A stretch of 64,000 bases of DNA from Paenibacillus macerans (GCF_023715465.1 NZ_JAMBOE010000002.1:143104-207103), one strand, 5' to 3'. Counted from the stretch's first letter, positions 53,144 to 62,299 are shown. Notes: a model not told the origin generated them from the sequence alone. Numbers and translations: made by a program.

Positions 53144-53158
53144 TGATAATGAATATCA
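53144..53158. promoter_or_regulatory. Fur box of the siderophore uptake operon
   Basis: TGATAATGAATATCA, 14 of 15 matches to the 7-1-7 consensus, 27 bp upstream of the binding-protein start. Confidence 0.88.
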
Positions 53159-53221
53159 ATATCAGTTAGATTGTAATGGAGACCGGAACATTATTCAAGT
53201 GTTATTTCAAATTTTTATTAT

Positions 53222-53264
53222 AAAAAAACACGAGCCGCAAGGGCCTTTTCTCCCCCACAGCTCG
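53222..53264 (-). terminator. Terminator of the metalloprotease gene
   Basis: CGAGC...GCTCG hairpin with further G-C pairing inside (TGTGGGG/CCCTTGCG), followed on the minus strand by TGTTTTTTT. It lies 42 bp past the stop. Confidence 0.75.
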
Positions 53265-53305
53265 CTAAACTCGATATGCCTGCTACTAGCCCGATCAAGT
53301 CAACA

Positions 53306-55279
53306 CTAAGCCGGCTCTCCAATCACTTTCCATTGCTGGATGCCGGTTGACGCACCTGCCTTGGCCTTCATCGTTAACCGGATTTTCGTCGTTGTCACCG
53401 GGTCGAAGGTGGTCACGTTATACCGATCCGGAAGCACGCCATATGCGGATGGGTTCGGCACCTGCACCCAAGCATTTCCATTCCAGTATTGCAGGTAAAA
53501 AGACTCCGGCAGATCGATCCCCTGATTATCGTCAAACCAGTACACTTCGCTGGAAGAGATCTTAACCGGATGGTCGAAGTCATATTGAACCCACTGCTCG
53601 GTTCCAGGATTATCCCAGTTGCCATAGACCGGGTGTCCCCGATCCGCCGAGTTTTCCGGTTCGTACTCATCATTCAGCCCGGCTAGGCTTTCCCAAGGGG
53701 ATACGTATGAGGTGGAGGCCGTTCCATTGGCGGCTACATTTTCAGCCGGGGCTCCTCCCTGCCCAACGTGGATAGTGAATTGTTTGTGCACCGGAGTGCC
53801 CTTTTCGTCGTAATCGCGAAGCTGCACGGTAAACTGGTAGCTTCCTTGGGCATTACCGGATACGGTTCCTTTGATTTCGCCGGTAAAGCGGTCCAAGCTC
53901 AGACCTCCGGGCAACGAGCCTTGCGTAATCGTCCAATCGTAGAAAGGAACTCCGCCCTCGGCCTGCAGCTTCAGTGTGTAATTCCCTCCCGGCGTTGCGT
54001 TAGGAATAGAGATATTTTTGATGGACGGACTCAGGAAAGGTGTCAGCTCGCGATTTAATTTCCAGCCCGCTTTTTCCGCAATCAGCAAGGCCAGTTTGGT
54101 CAGCATCCAGCGCTTATTGTCGTGAAAAAGATGGTTATATCCGCCGTTCTGGCCGCTGAGCCGATCCCAATACTGCTGATCTCCGGGGATATGGTAGCTA
54201 TTGTCCAGCGGTACCGGAACGCCTTGGTAGTCTATAATATTGTTCGCCGTTCTCCAGCCGCCGCGCTCATAGGCCGCCATCCCTTGCCAGCTATCGGAAT
54301 ACGCGACCGCGTGGCCAAACTCGTGCATGATCAGGCCGTAAACGTCCGTGCGGGTACTCGACATTTCCGACAGGTACCATTCCTCGTCATTCAGCGAAGC
54401 AAACGGCGTCGCGGTATCGTAAAAATCAAGGATCGTTAGCAAGGAACGATGGATATTTCCCGGTACGGTCACTCCGCCCCGCTTGTGGTATTGCCCGTTG
54501 TTCGCCGGCCCGCCGGTCGAATAGGGTCCGTTGAGTCCTCTCAAGTAGATCCACATTCCGTTGTAAGGCTCATTGTTGGTTGCGGCGACATGCCCGTTGA
54601 AGCCATCCTCCGGCAGCCAGGTCGTTTCCGCGTTGGCCGGAACGGTGTCAAACGGTTCCATATCGAAGAAATAAAACCAGTCCTTGATCGCCTGCTCACC
54701 GGCTGCGCGGATCGCGGGATTGCTGAAATAGGGCTGAATCGTGTCGTATCTGTAATCGAATTTAAGCGGCAGCTCCGGCTCCCTATTATCGTCCTGATCC
54801 AGGACGCGAATCGGAGTGGTTTGTGTGCGGGAGGCGCCGTTCGCGCCGGTCACCGTCAGTTCCAGCGTGTAATGTTCGATTTCGCCGTTCCCGCCGATCC
54901 GGTCTGGTTGGATCTCGAGGTAAAAAGGCTTGCGCTCGCCGGCGTTTTGGAACGACAGTGTCTTGGACGCCCCGTTTGCGCTAAAGGTGCTGGGACGGTC
55001 CAACATCAATCTGGAGGTGCCTTTGGCCTTTATGTTTATGCTCAAAGGATAAGCGGCGTTCTGTGGCGGAACAAGCGTTAATTTGACAAAAGGATTGGCG
55101 ATATAGCCCTGCCAGTCCACCAACTCCACGCCGTAATTGTTCAGGGTTCTCCCGAAAATATCGACAATTTCCGCTTCGTTGCTAAGTTGCTGTGGCTCCG
55201 CAGGCTCGGCGGCAGCGGGTAAAGCAAACAAGGAAACCGTTAACAGGAAGCTCATCCATAACGAGGCCCATCTTTTCAT
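53306..55279 (-). CDS. Secreted metalloprotease with Ig-like and C-terminal discoidin domains
   Basis: 657 residues. Signal peptide (about 1-24, ending PAAAEP). The zinc-peptidase motif HEFGH lies within LIMHEFGHAVAYSDSWQ, with Glu as catalytic base. A putative-Ig segment (NATPGGNYTLKLQAEGGVPF...SLPGGLSLDRFTGEIKGT, split) follows at about 440-530. The last 130 residues form an F5/8 type C domain (STSYVSPWESL, WVQYDFDHPVKISSSEVYWF, QQWKVIGEPA) that could bind sugars or protein matrix. ATG 55279 follows AGGGAGGGTATAAAGC. No family peptidase name is certain. Next to hydroxyproline catabolism it may degrade collagen-like protein. Confidence 0.82.
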   Translation of the reverse strand: MKRWASLWMSFLLTVSLFALPAAAEPAEPQQLSNEAEIVDIFGRTLNNYGVELVDWQGYIANPFVKLTLVPPQNAAYPLSINIKAKGTSRLMLDRPSTFSANGASKTLSFQNAGERKPFYLEIQPDRIGGNGEIEHYTLELTVTGANGASRTQTTPIRVLDQDDNREPELPLKFDYRYDTIQPYFSNPAIRAAGEQAIKDWFYFFDMEPFDTVPANAETTWLPEDGFNGHVAATNNEPYNGMWIYLRGLNGPYSTGGPANNGQYHKRGGVTVPGNIHRSLLTILDFYDTATPFASLNDEEWYLSEMSSTRTDVYGLIMHEFGHAVAYSDSWQGMAAYERGGWRTANNIIDYQGVPVPLDNSYHIPGDQQYWDRLSGQNGGYNHLFHDNKRWMLTKLALLIAEKAGWKLNRELTPFLSPSIKNISIPNATPGGNYTLKLQAEGGVPFYDWTITQGSLPGGLSLDRFTGEIKGTVSGNAQGSYQFTVQLRDYDEKGTPVHKQFTIHVGQGGAPAENVAANGTASTSYVSPWESLAGLNDEYEPENSADRGHPVYGNWDNPGTEQWVQYDFDHPVKISSSEVYWFDDNQGIDLPESFYLQYWNGNAWVQVPNPSAYGVLPDRYNVTTFDPVTTTKIRLTMKAKAGASTGIQQWKVIGEPA

Positions 55280-55436
55280 GCTTTATACCCTCCCTTGATT
55301 TTTGGTTGACGGCCGGCTACTGGTTCGACTAACCGCCGTCCTTCAAAAATAGCGGTACTTTATGATCTTATTGTCCGGATTAGATTATGTTCATCACCAA
55401 TAGCGGAATTTTTTGTGCTTATGTTTTAGCTTGAAT

Positions 55437-56684
55437 CTAATTCATCTGCTCATTTAACACTTCAGCCTGCAGGAATTCGGCGTAATGCTGATAGACTCGC
55501 TCTCTGGCCTCCGCGATGCCCGGCGCAAATTGAATCAAGGCGGAGGCGCGCACACGCCGGACCTGCTGGATCGCATCACGCAGCTTGCTTTCCCTGCGGC
55601 CTCCCAATACTTCCGCATCGCCGCAAACGGCCGCAGCAGCGAGCCGCCCTTGAGCCATAGCCACCAGCGCGCTTTCGATCCCGGTAATATTGCCGGCGAC
55701 ATACAATCCCGCAACCGGGGTTTGCAACTGCTCATTGTGCATAGGAATATGACCGCCCAGCTCCGGAACATGCACAAAAGGGCATCCGGCCACCGCGGCC
55801 AATTCCGCCAGCGGGTATAATCCGCCCGCCAGCCCCACGAAATCCACCCGCTCCTCCCGTTCGCTTCCGGGGATGAGTTCGCCAGCTCCGGTTACGTCCG
55901 CCAGCGTGACGGATTCCACCCGGTCCGTACCGTTAATGGACACGACCGCCGTCCGCAGCATTAACGGGATATCCCATATCTTTATCCCGCCTCGAGGAAA
56001 AAAACGGGCTACCGGCCCGGCCATCCCTAACGTACGCGCTAACCTCCCACCGATCCTCATGAACGGCGAAGGCGCCAGATGGGCCAGGCCCATCAGCTTC
56101 GCCAAATTCGCCTTGGGCAAGGCGTCTTCGCCGGACAGCGGATCTGGCCCCGGCAGCACAATACCTGCGATCGGCACGCCGCTGACCGCCAGCTCCCGAG
56201 CGATAGCCATGGCCAGCGTATTCACGCCGATGATCAGTCCGCGCTGGCCGGGCTTCACGTAGTGCACATTGGCCAGTACCTGGGCGGCGCCGATCGACAT
56301 CACGCCGGGCAGCGTCCAGCCGGGGCAGGGCCGGGGAATTTCGGCGGAACCCGTAGCGAGCAGGACGCGTGCGGCCGTTAGCGAGCCGCCGGTCGTTCTG
56401 ACCACCCAGCGGTTATCAAGCCTAACCATGCCGTAAACGGACAAGCCGCAGCGGATTTCAACCCCTAAGGCAGCGCATTTTTCCAACAATTGCTCAGCTT
56501 CCCGCCGGCCTACCCACCAGTGCCCTTTTTCTTCGTGAAACTGGCCCAGCATGCGTCCGCCCGGTTCGGGGAACTCATCCAGCACGGCTACGCCGAGCCC
56601 ATGTCCGGCTGCTTCGGCCGCGGCCGATAATCCCGCCGGACCGGCGCCCACGATCAGCAGATCGAATTGCGGAGGTTCCGTCAC
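55437..56684 (-). CDS. FAD-dependent oxidoreductase, D-hydroxyproline dehydrogenase alpha-like subunit (HcnB-like)
   Basis: 415 residues. N-terminal FAD-binding motif LLIVGAGPAGLSAAAEAAGHG, a second nucleotide-binding GLIIGVNTLAMAIARELAVSG, VAGLYVAGNITGIESALVAM and RLAAAAVCGD near the C-terminus match the HcnB/OoxA/LhpB group. These proteins form multi-subunit dehydrogenases with a small [2Fe-2S] protein and a second flavoprotein. The start is GTG 56684 (GGGAGGAAGCTGCC), overlapping the [2Fe-2S] gene as GTGA. It is the last gene of the operon. Confidence 0.88.
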   Translation of the reverse strand: MTEPPQFDLLIVGAGPAGLSAAAEAAGHGLGVAVLDEFPEPGGRMLGQFHEEKGHWWVGRREAEQLLEKCAALGVEIRCGLSVYGMVRLDNRWVVRTTGGSLTAARVLLATGSAEIPRPCPGWTLPGVMSIGAAQVLANVHYVKPGQRGLIIGVNTLAMAIARELAVSGVPIAGIVLPGPDPLSGEDALPKANLAKLMGLAHLAPSPFMRIGGRLARTLGMAGPVARFFPRGGIKIWDIPLMLRTAVVSINGTDRVESVTLADVTGAGELIPGSEREERVDFVGLAGGLYPLAELAAVAGCPFVHVPELGGHIPMHNEQLQTPVAGLYVAGNITGIESALVAMAQGRLAAAAVCGDAEVLGGRRESKLRDAIQQVRRVRASALIQFAPGIAEARERVYQHYAEFLQAEVLNEQMN

Positions 56685-57013
56685 GGCAGCTTCCTCCCCG
56701 TAATTTCATTGGGCAGCCGCTGCCCCTCGGAAACGCGCATCCCTGCTTCAAGCGGGGTGAGACAGGCGCGTACCGGCCCCTTACCATCCACGTTCAATCG
56801 GCATTCCATACAGTGGCCAATGGCGCAATACAACCCGCGAGGGCTCCCGGATTCCTCGTGCCTGCGCAGTATGCGGATCCCTGAGGCGAGCAAAGCGGCG
56901 GCGATCGGCTCCCCTTGCCGTCCCGTCAATTCCTTGCCGTTAAACGTAAAGCTCACTGTATCACGCGGCGTTCTCATCGGACCCAGAATCGGGTGGTCTA
57001 TGATTCGTTCCAC
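56681..57013 (-). CDS. Small [2Fe-2S] protein (Fer2_4 type), dehydrogenase subunit
   Basis: 110 residues. The plant-type ferredoxin fold of the HcnA/SoxA-N group: VSFTFNGKELTGRQGEP, GLYCAIGHCMECRLNVDG and VRACLTPLEAGM. Cysteines C in YC-x3-GHC-x2-C and RAC supply the cluster. It passes electrons between the two flavoproteins. The start is GTG 57013; one base overlaps the BFD-like gene stop (TAGTG). Confidence 0.88.
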   Translation of the reverse strand: MERIIDHPILGPMRTPRDTVSFTFNGKELTGRQGEPIAAALLASGIRILRRHEESGSPRGLYCAIGHCMECRLNVDGKGPVRACLTPLEAGMRVSEGQRLPNEITGRKLP

Positions 57014-57285
57014 TAATCCTCCCCCCTTGCCAGTTGGCCGAAAGTCACGGGCCGGATTGGCGGGCGGTAGGCTAACAGTTCGACGTTGCGGGGGGACTCG
57101 GGATCCTTAGCGTGTAGCCAAGCCTCCAGCAGATGCCTGCATACCCTGCCCTGGCAGGCGCCCATCGCGGCCCGCGTTTTCATCTTCAGCTGCCGGGAGG
57201 TCCGGCATCCCGACTCATAGGCCGCCTCCAATTGACCCAGCGTCACTTCTTCACAGCGGCAAATCACCATGGATCGACGTTGCAT
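57013..57285 (-). CDS. BFD-like [2Fe-2S] protein, dehydrogenase subunit
   Basis: 90 residues. BFD-like cluster motif ICRCEEVTLGQL...TRAAMGACQGRVC with the C-x-C...C-x4-C spacing. Such small proteins join HcnB-type oxidases, sometimes fused to the alpha subunit. ATG 57285 follows GGAGGCTTACGAT. It lies between the semialdehyde dehydrogenase and Fer2 genes, 15 bp after the former. Confidence 0.87.
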   Translation of the reverse strand: MQRRSMVICRCEEVTLGQLEAAYESGCRTSRQLKMKTRAAMGACQGRVCRHLLEAWLHAKDPESPRNVELLAYRPPIRPVTFGQLARGED

Positions 57286-57300
57286 ATCGTAAGCCTCCTC

Positions 57301-58740
57301 CTAGAAGTAGCGGATGGCGCAGGTTTTTAATTCGGTATAGAAATCCAGGGCGGCTTGCCCCTGTTCGCGCGTGTGCGAGCTGGAGAGCTTCAGGCCGCCG
57401 AACGGGGCTTGATATTCGACGCCTGCCGTCTCCTGATTGACGCGGACCATTCCGGCCCGGGCTTCGTACAGGAACCGATGGGCATAAGACAAATCCCGGG
57501 TGAATAAAGAAGCGCTCAGGCCATAAACGGTTTGATTGCACAGGGCGACGGCTTCCGCAAAATCGGACGCTTCCTGCACCACGGCGACCGGTCCGAAAAT
57601 CTCCTCCTGAATCAGCGGATGCTCTGCGTTTAAGCCCGCTGCCACGAGCGGTCTTACATAATAACCTTCCTGATCCCCAGCGGCCGCCGGACCTTGTGCC
57701 AAAATTTCGGCATGCTCCCAGGCCAGCTGCACATAAGCGTTCACCGTTTCGTATTGGTTTGCCGAAGCCACCGGTCCCAGGTAAGCCTGCGGATCAAGGG
57801 CCGGGGCCAGCTTGAGCCTTGATACCGCTTGCGTCAACGCTTCGGTAAACGCATCGTAAATGCCGGATTCCACGATGATGCGGCTGGTCGCCGTGCATTT
57901 CTGGCCCGCCGAGCGGAACGCACCGCTGACAATCAGAGGCACGGTATGCTCCAGATCGGCATCGCCCAGCACCACGGCGGCATTTTTACCGCCCATTTCG
58001 GTTTGGTATTTGATGTTGCGTTTGGCACAGGCCTCGGCGATGTGCGTACCAGTGGCCGTAGAGCCGGTAAAGCTGACTGCGTCCAAAGCCGTTTGCTCCA
58101 GCAGCGCATTGCCGATTTTGCTGCCCTTGCCGATGACCAGATTGACGACACCGGAAGGAAGTCCGGCTTCGGCAAAGATTTCCGCCATCCTGGCCGCGGT
58201 TAAAGAGGCGGACTCGGCCGGTTTCCAGATCACCGTATTGCCGCAGATCAGCGCCGGCGCTATTTTCCACAACGGAATGGCCACGGGAAAATTCCAGGGG
58301 GTGATAATTCCGACCACCCCAAGCGGCACCTTTCGGCTATACTGCAAAACATCCGGCTCGCTGGAAGGAATGACCGCCCCATTGGCCCGGACGCCCTCTG
58401 CGGCATAATATCGCAGCAGGTTTACGCCGCGCATGACCTCGCCGCACATTTCCGTTATCGGCTTGCCCATTTCCATACTGGCGAGCTGGGCAACCTCGGC
58501 GGCCCTCGACTCCAGGGCCGCCGCCAGCCGCTGCAAATGCTCGGCTCTTGCGGCTCCCGTCAAGCGGGACCAGGAGGCGTAAGCCAAACGAGCCGCCTGC
58601 TCCGCTTGCGCTACGTGCGAGGTATCGGATAAATGAAGCACGCCCACCTCCTCCCGGGTGTCGGATGGATTGACCACGGCGCACTCTCCTGCCGCGGGGA
58701 CAATCCATTCTCCTCCAATCCAATTCCGGCTGTGTATCAT
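57301..58740 (-). CDS. Aldehyde dehydrogenase, probably 2-oxoglutarate semialdehyde dehydrogenase
   Basis: 479 residues from ATG 58740 (AGGAGG at 8 nt); an ATG at 58767 also has a possible site (GGGAG). ALDH motifs: TPWNFPVAIPLWKIAPAL, SFTGSTATGTHIAEAC, catalytic Glu in EMGGKNAAVV, catalytic Cys in RSAGQKCTATSRI and EIFGPVAVV. In the bacterial trans-4-hydroxyproline pathway this enzyme oxidises 2-oxoglutarate semialdehyde to 2-oxoglutarate. The pathway genes around it support that; general ALDH specificity is possible. Confidence 0.9.
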   Translation of the reverse strand: MIHSRNWIGGEWIVPAAGECAVVNPSDTREEVGVLHLSDTSHVAQAEQAARLAYASWSRLTGAARAEHLQRLAAALESRAAEVAQLASMEMGKPITEMCGEVMRGVNLLRYYAAEGVRANGAVIPSSEPDVLQYSRKVPLGVVGIITPWNFPVAIPLWKIAPALICGNTVIWKPAESASLTAARMAEIFAEAGLPSGVVNLVIGKGSKIGNALLEQTALDAVSFTGSTATGTHIAEACAKRNIKYQTEMGGKNAAVVLGDADLEHTVPLIVSGAFRSAGQKCTATSRIIVESGIYDAFTEALTQAVSRLKLAPALDPQAYLGPVASANQYETVNAYVQLAWEHAEILAQGPAAAGDQEGYYVRPLVAAGLNAEHPLIQEEIFGPVAVVQEASDFAEAVALCNQTVYGLSASLFTRDLSYAHRFLYEARAGMVRVNQETAGVEYQAPFGGLKLSSSHTREQGQAALDFYTELKTCAIRYF

Positions 58741-58892
58741 AGACGATTCCTCCTGTTTCAAGCTCATTCCAAGCTCCCTTCTTTTGCTTCTTCTTTGGAC
58801 TCAGCCCAGAAATCGGTGCTTGGCTGCAAAGTCAGTTGGCTATTCCATTCGTTTTGAGTTAACGGCTCTGCATCCCGAATCTTCAGTCTTTC

Positions 58893-59078
58893 GCTAACGG
58901 TTGTAACCACGCTTATTTAGCCGAAAAGACAGGGATTCAATATCTAACGGTTGCCCCCGCGCTTATTTGGATAAAAGAGGTTCGAATTCTTTGAAATAAG
59001 GCAAAATAAGCTCTGTCGCAACCGTTAAATTTGGTATTCCCTGCATTTTATCGAAATAGCGGCGCTCACAACCGTTAG
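58893..59078. repeat. Four AACGGTTG...CTTATTT units, two forward and two reverse
   Basis: Forward units at 58893 and 58952 read CTAACGGTTG-N9-GCTTATTT; reverse units end near 59027 and 59078 (AAATAAGC/AAATAGCG...CAACCGTTA). Together they form a loose inverted repeat that could fold in RNA. Confidence 0.65.
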
Positions 59079-59130
59079 AATGACGACGGTCTTGCCTTAA
59101 GGAGCTGCGCCGTCCTGATGGCAAGCGCCG

Positions 59131-59154
59131 CTTTTGCTTTTGCTTTTGCTTTTG
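59131..59154 (+). repeat. Simple repeat (CTTTTG)4
   Basis: Four perfect 6-bp units, intergenic. Confidence 0.9.
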
Positions 59155-59230
59155 CGCCCTTCATTTCGCGCTTCCTTCTTATGGCCGAAGCCGTGTTCCG
59201 GCAATTGCCCTTGTTTGTGCGGTCTGCCGT

Positions 59231-60118
59231 TTAATTGGCCGGTTGGTTGCGGCGGGCGGCATGCTCGAACGCTTGTTTGATCACCTCGTAATCGGCTTCC
59301 GGCAAAGGCAGGCGCGGCGGGCGGGTCGGCCCCACTGGGAATCCGGCCAGCTCCATCATGTACTTGATCGACTGGACGAGCTGCGGGCTGGCATCGAAGT
59401 GCAGCAGCGGCAGCAGCCGGCGGTACAGGGCGGCGGCTTCCTGAACCTTGCCTTGTCTGGCCAGGCCAAACAACTCCACGCCTTCCTGCGGCAAGGCGTT
59501 CGGCACCCCGGAAATCCAGCCTGTGGCTCCAAACATCGCGCCCTCCATGGCCAAATCATCAACGCCGATCATCACTTCCAGATCCGTCTGGTTCAGAATA
59601 TCGTGAACGCGGCGGATGTCGCCGGAAAACTCTTTGACGGCCACGATATGTTCGAGCCCGGAAAGCTGGGCAAGCAGCTGCGGCGTCAAGTCGACCTTGT
59701 AATCATGCGGATTGTTGTAGGCGATGATCGGCAGCCCCACCTCGTTAAGCGCCTCATAGTGGGCGATAACTTCATGCTTCAGCGGCCTGTAGTTGATCGG
59801 CGGCAAAGCCATCACGCCGGCAGCGCCCGCATCCTTCGCGTGCTTCACCCACTCGACGGCCTGCCGTGTGGAAGGCGCCGCGGAACCGGGTACCACCGGC
59901 ACTCGCCCGGCCGCGGCCGCGATCACGGTTTCCACGACTTTGGCCCGTTCTTCGCCGGTCATGGTTGCGTATTCCCCCAATGATCCGGCCGGAACCAGAC
60001 CGTTCACCCCTTGTGAGATCAGCCAGTCGCAAAGCTCGGCCAGACGCTTATAATCCACCTCATAGCTGTCGGTGAACGGCGTGACGATGGCCACGTAAAC
60101 CCCTTCAAATCTAGGCAT
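59231..60118 (-). CDS. DHDPS-family lyase, probable 1-pyrroline-4-hydroxy-2-carboxylate deaminase
   Basis: 295 residues. (beta/alpha)8 lyase: VYVAIVTPFTDSYEVDYKRL, GLVPAGSLGEYATMTGEE, VVPGSAAPSTRQAVEW, YNNPHDYKVDLTP (Tyr), and the Schiff-base lysine in HIVAVKEFSGDIRRV. In the hydroxyproline pathway this family converts 1-pyrroline-4-hydroxy-2-carboxylate to 2-oxoglutarate semialdehyde and ammonia. The neighbours (epimerase, dehydrogenase, semialdehyde dehydrogenase) favour that over lysine synthesis. ATG 60118 follows AGGGGAGAAATCGCG. Confidence 0.9.
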   Translation of the reverse strand: MPRFEGVYVAIVTPFTDSYEVDYKRLAELCDWLISQGVNGLVPAGSLGEYATMTGEERAKVVETVIAAAAGRVPVVPGSAAPSTRQAVEWVKHAKDAGAAGVMALPPINYRPLKHEVIAHYEALNEVGLPIIAYNNPHDYKVDLTPQLLAQLSGLEHIVAVKEFSGDIRRVHDILNQTDLEVMIGVDDLAMEGAMFGATGWISGVPNALPQEGVELFGLARQGKVQEAAALYRRLLPLLHFDASPQLVQSIKYMMELAGFPVGPTRPPRLPLPEADYEVIKQAFEHAARRNQPAN

Positions 60119-60169
60119 ATCGCGATTTCTCCCCTCGCTTTATAATTGTTCATGTTATAAAATATTAAT

Positions 60170-61228
60170 CTAATAAAGTATGAACCCTTCCGGCAACGGA
60201 TCAGCCGGGTCCAGCAGGAAATTCATAAAACCTAAGAGATGGGCGGTACCTGTAAACCGCGGGATAACGGCCCTGCGGCCGTAATCCGTCGTTCCCCCGG
60301 AAATGCTTCCAATCGCACGGGCTCCGGTTATCCCTTCATAGATGACCTGCTGGCCTCGAGCAAGCAAACCTCGGGAATAGAGGACTGCCAGCTGAGCGCA
60401 AGCTCCCGCTCCGCCCGGTGACCGGTCAAGCTGTTCACCGGCGAAAACAGCCGTACTCCGGTAGACGATCTGCGCCGGATCACGGTCATCATGGCGGACA
60501 TCAAGACTGGCTTCACGGCGGCTACCGGGCCAATCATCCCTGCGATAAAAAAACACGCCATGGAGCCCCGTACTCCAGTCCAGCAGCGGGCGCTTGCCTT
60601 GCACCCACACTTCCGCCGCCTCGCGGATCAGCCGGGCCCACTCCCGCAGCTTGAGCAGCGTGTACGCTTCACTTGCTCCGAGCAAGGAAGAGGCGTCGGC
60701 AACAGCGTACAACTCTCCGCTGAAGGCAATGTCGACCCTCACCTCCACGCCATCAACATTCACCTTAAGCGGCTCGTCATAAGCGAAGCTCGGCACCGGC
60801 TCAATCGTAACCGCGCGCACTTCCCCCCCTTCACAATCGGCAACCGCGCGAACCGTGCCCGCTGGGCAATCGATCAGAACACCCGCGGTGGCTTCGGAAG
60901 GCTGCAACTGCCCTGTGGCAATCCAAGCCGTAACTGCGGCGATAATCCCGTGGCCGCTAATGGCTGCCAGGCCTTCCTGGTTCAAGAACAGCAGGCCGAA
61001 CATAGCTCCTTTCGTTACCGGTGCCGTGACGACCGCCCCGGTCATCGCCCCGTGCCCTCGCGGCTCGGCTAGCAGCAGCTTCCTCGCGGCATCAAAGTTC
61101 CGCCGGAAAAATCCCGCCTTCTCCTGCAGCGTTGCTCCAACCAGCGGCGGCAAGCCACCGGTGATGATCCTGAGCGGTTCGCCGCCGGAATGCGTATCGA
61201 TCGCCGCATACCATTTGTTCAATTTCAT
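60170..61228 (-). CDS. Proline-racemase-family protein lacking both active-site cysteines
   Basis: 352 residues. The family frame is intact: AIDTHSGGEPLRII, EPRGHGAMTGAVVTAPV, LAAISGHGIIAAVTAW and QLDRSPGGAGACAQLAVLYSRG. The first catalytic position, usually Cys in M-C-G-H, is Ser91. The second, usually Cys in SPCGTG, is Gly272. Epimerases use Cys-Cys or Ser-Cys and the 3-hydroxyproline dehydratases Cys-Thr, so a Ser-Gly pair suggests altered chemistry or a non-catalytic role. ATG 61228 follows GGTGTAG. It lies downstream of the Cys-Cys paralogue and upstream of the deaminase gene, so it may act on another proline derivative. Confidence 0.85.
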   Translation of the reverse strand: MKLNKWYAAIDTHSGGEPLRIITGGLPPLVGATLQEKAGFFRRNFDAARKLLLAEPRGHGAMTGAVVTAPVTKGAMFGLLFLNQEGLAAISGHGIIAAVTAWIATGQLQPSEATAGVLIDCPAGTVRAVADCEGGEVRAVTIEPVPSFAYDEPLKVNVDGVEVRVDIAFSGELYAVADASSLLGASEAYTLLKLREWARLIREAAEVWVQGKRPLLDWSTGLHGVFFYRRDDWPGSRREASLDVRHDDRDPAQIVYRSTAVFAGEQLDRSPGGAGACAQLAVLYSRGLLARGQQVIYEGITGARAIGSISGGTTDYGRRAVIPRFTGTAHLLGFMNFLLDPADPLPEGFILY

Positions 61229-61291
61229 CTACACCGGCCCCCGAACCCATTCGCATTAAAGGTTATTTTGAACTCTTTTGAACTTTAACTA

Positions 61292-62299
61292 TTAAAGCAG
61301 AAAGAACCCCAGATTGAGCTCATCCCGATCCTGTAAAACAAACTGATGAAAACCCGTCACCCAAGCCGACCCGGAGATTTGCGGGATGACCGCCGGCAAG
61401 CCGCCGACCGTCGTTTCTTCCACAATTTTGGCCCGGAACAGCGAGCCCACGATGCTCTCATGGACAAACTCCTGTCCTCGGCCAAGCTCCCCCTTGGCGT
61501 GAAGCACGGCGACCTTGGCCGAGGTTCCCGTCCCGCACGGGGAACGGTCGATCCCTCCGGGAGGCACGACCACGGTATTCCGGCAATGAGCCAACGGCGA
61601 TACGGGATCGCTATAGAACTCGATATGGGTAAGCCCGCGAATGACCGGGATTTCGGGATGTACCACCTCAACCTGGCGATTCACCGCCTCGCGAATCTTA
61701 ACGGCCAAACGAACGATTTCCGAGCCCCGCCCGGGAACCAAGGGAAGACGAAGCAGCCGCGCATCGACAAGTCCGTAAAAATTGCCGCCATACGCGATGT
61801 CAACGGAGATTTCGCCAAGCCCTTCAACATCCACCAACACATCCCTTTTGTATAAAAAAGAGGCGATATTCGTGAACATCACTTGCCGCACTTTTCCCTC
61901 TTCGATCTCCAGCTTGGCTTCCACAAGGCCTGCCGGAGTATCGAGCCGAATGACGTCTTTGCTGGCGGGATAGATTCCTCCCTCGATCAACGCGGTGCAA
62001 AGGCCGATCGTATCATGTCCGCACATCGGCAAATATCCGCCGGTTTCAATAAACACTACCCCAATGTCGGCCCGCTCGTCGCAAGGCGGGGTCAAAATGC
62101 AGCCGGACATTACCTCATGCCCCCGCGGTTCGAACATCAACGCAGTACGGAAACCGTCGTAATGCTCGGACATGTAGACCATCTTTTCCGTCATCGTCCT
62201 TCCTTGCAGCTCCGGCGCTCCACCGATCACGGTGCGGGTCGGGTTCCCGCCGGTATGGGTATCGATCGTACTCACCAGCTTGGAAATGCTCATACTCAT
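61292..62299 (-). CDS. 4-hydroxyproline epimerase (proline racemase family)
   Basis: 335 residues. TIDTHTGGNPTRTVIGG, LPMCGHDTIGL (catalytic Cys93) and DRSPCGTGTSAKVAVLHAKG (catalytic Cys255) give the Cys-Cys pair of racemases and epimerases. It should convert trans-4-hydroxy-L-proline to cis-4-hydroxy-D-proline, the substrate of the neighbouring dehydrogenase. ATG 62299 overlaps the flavoprotein stop (ATGA), behind GGAGGTCGTGTT. Confidence 0.92.
   Translation of the reverse strand: MSMSISKLVSTIDTHTGGNPTRTVIGGAPELQGRTMTEKMVYMSEHYDGFRTALMFEPRGHEVMSGCILTPPCDERADIGVVFIETGGYLPMCGHDTIGLCTALIEGGIYPASKDVIRLDTPAGLVEAKLEIEEGKVRQVMFTNIASFLYKRDVLVDVEGLGEISVDIAYGGNFYGLVDARLLRLPLVPGRGSEIVRLAVKIREAVNRQVEVVHPEIPVIRGLTHIEFYSDPVSPLAHCRNTVVVPPGGIDRSPCGTGTSAKVAVLHAKGELGRGQEFVHESIVGSLFRAKIVEETTVGGLPAVIPQISGSAWVTGFHQFVLQDRDELNLGFFLL

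Larger units (their letters stand above)
58741..59230. other. Intergenic gap with repeats
   Basis: 490 bp without a supported gene inside an otherwise tight operon. Contains the repeats at 58893-59078 and a (CTTTTG)4 tract at 59131-59154. Confidence 0.65.
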
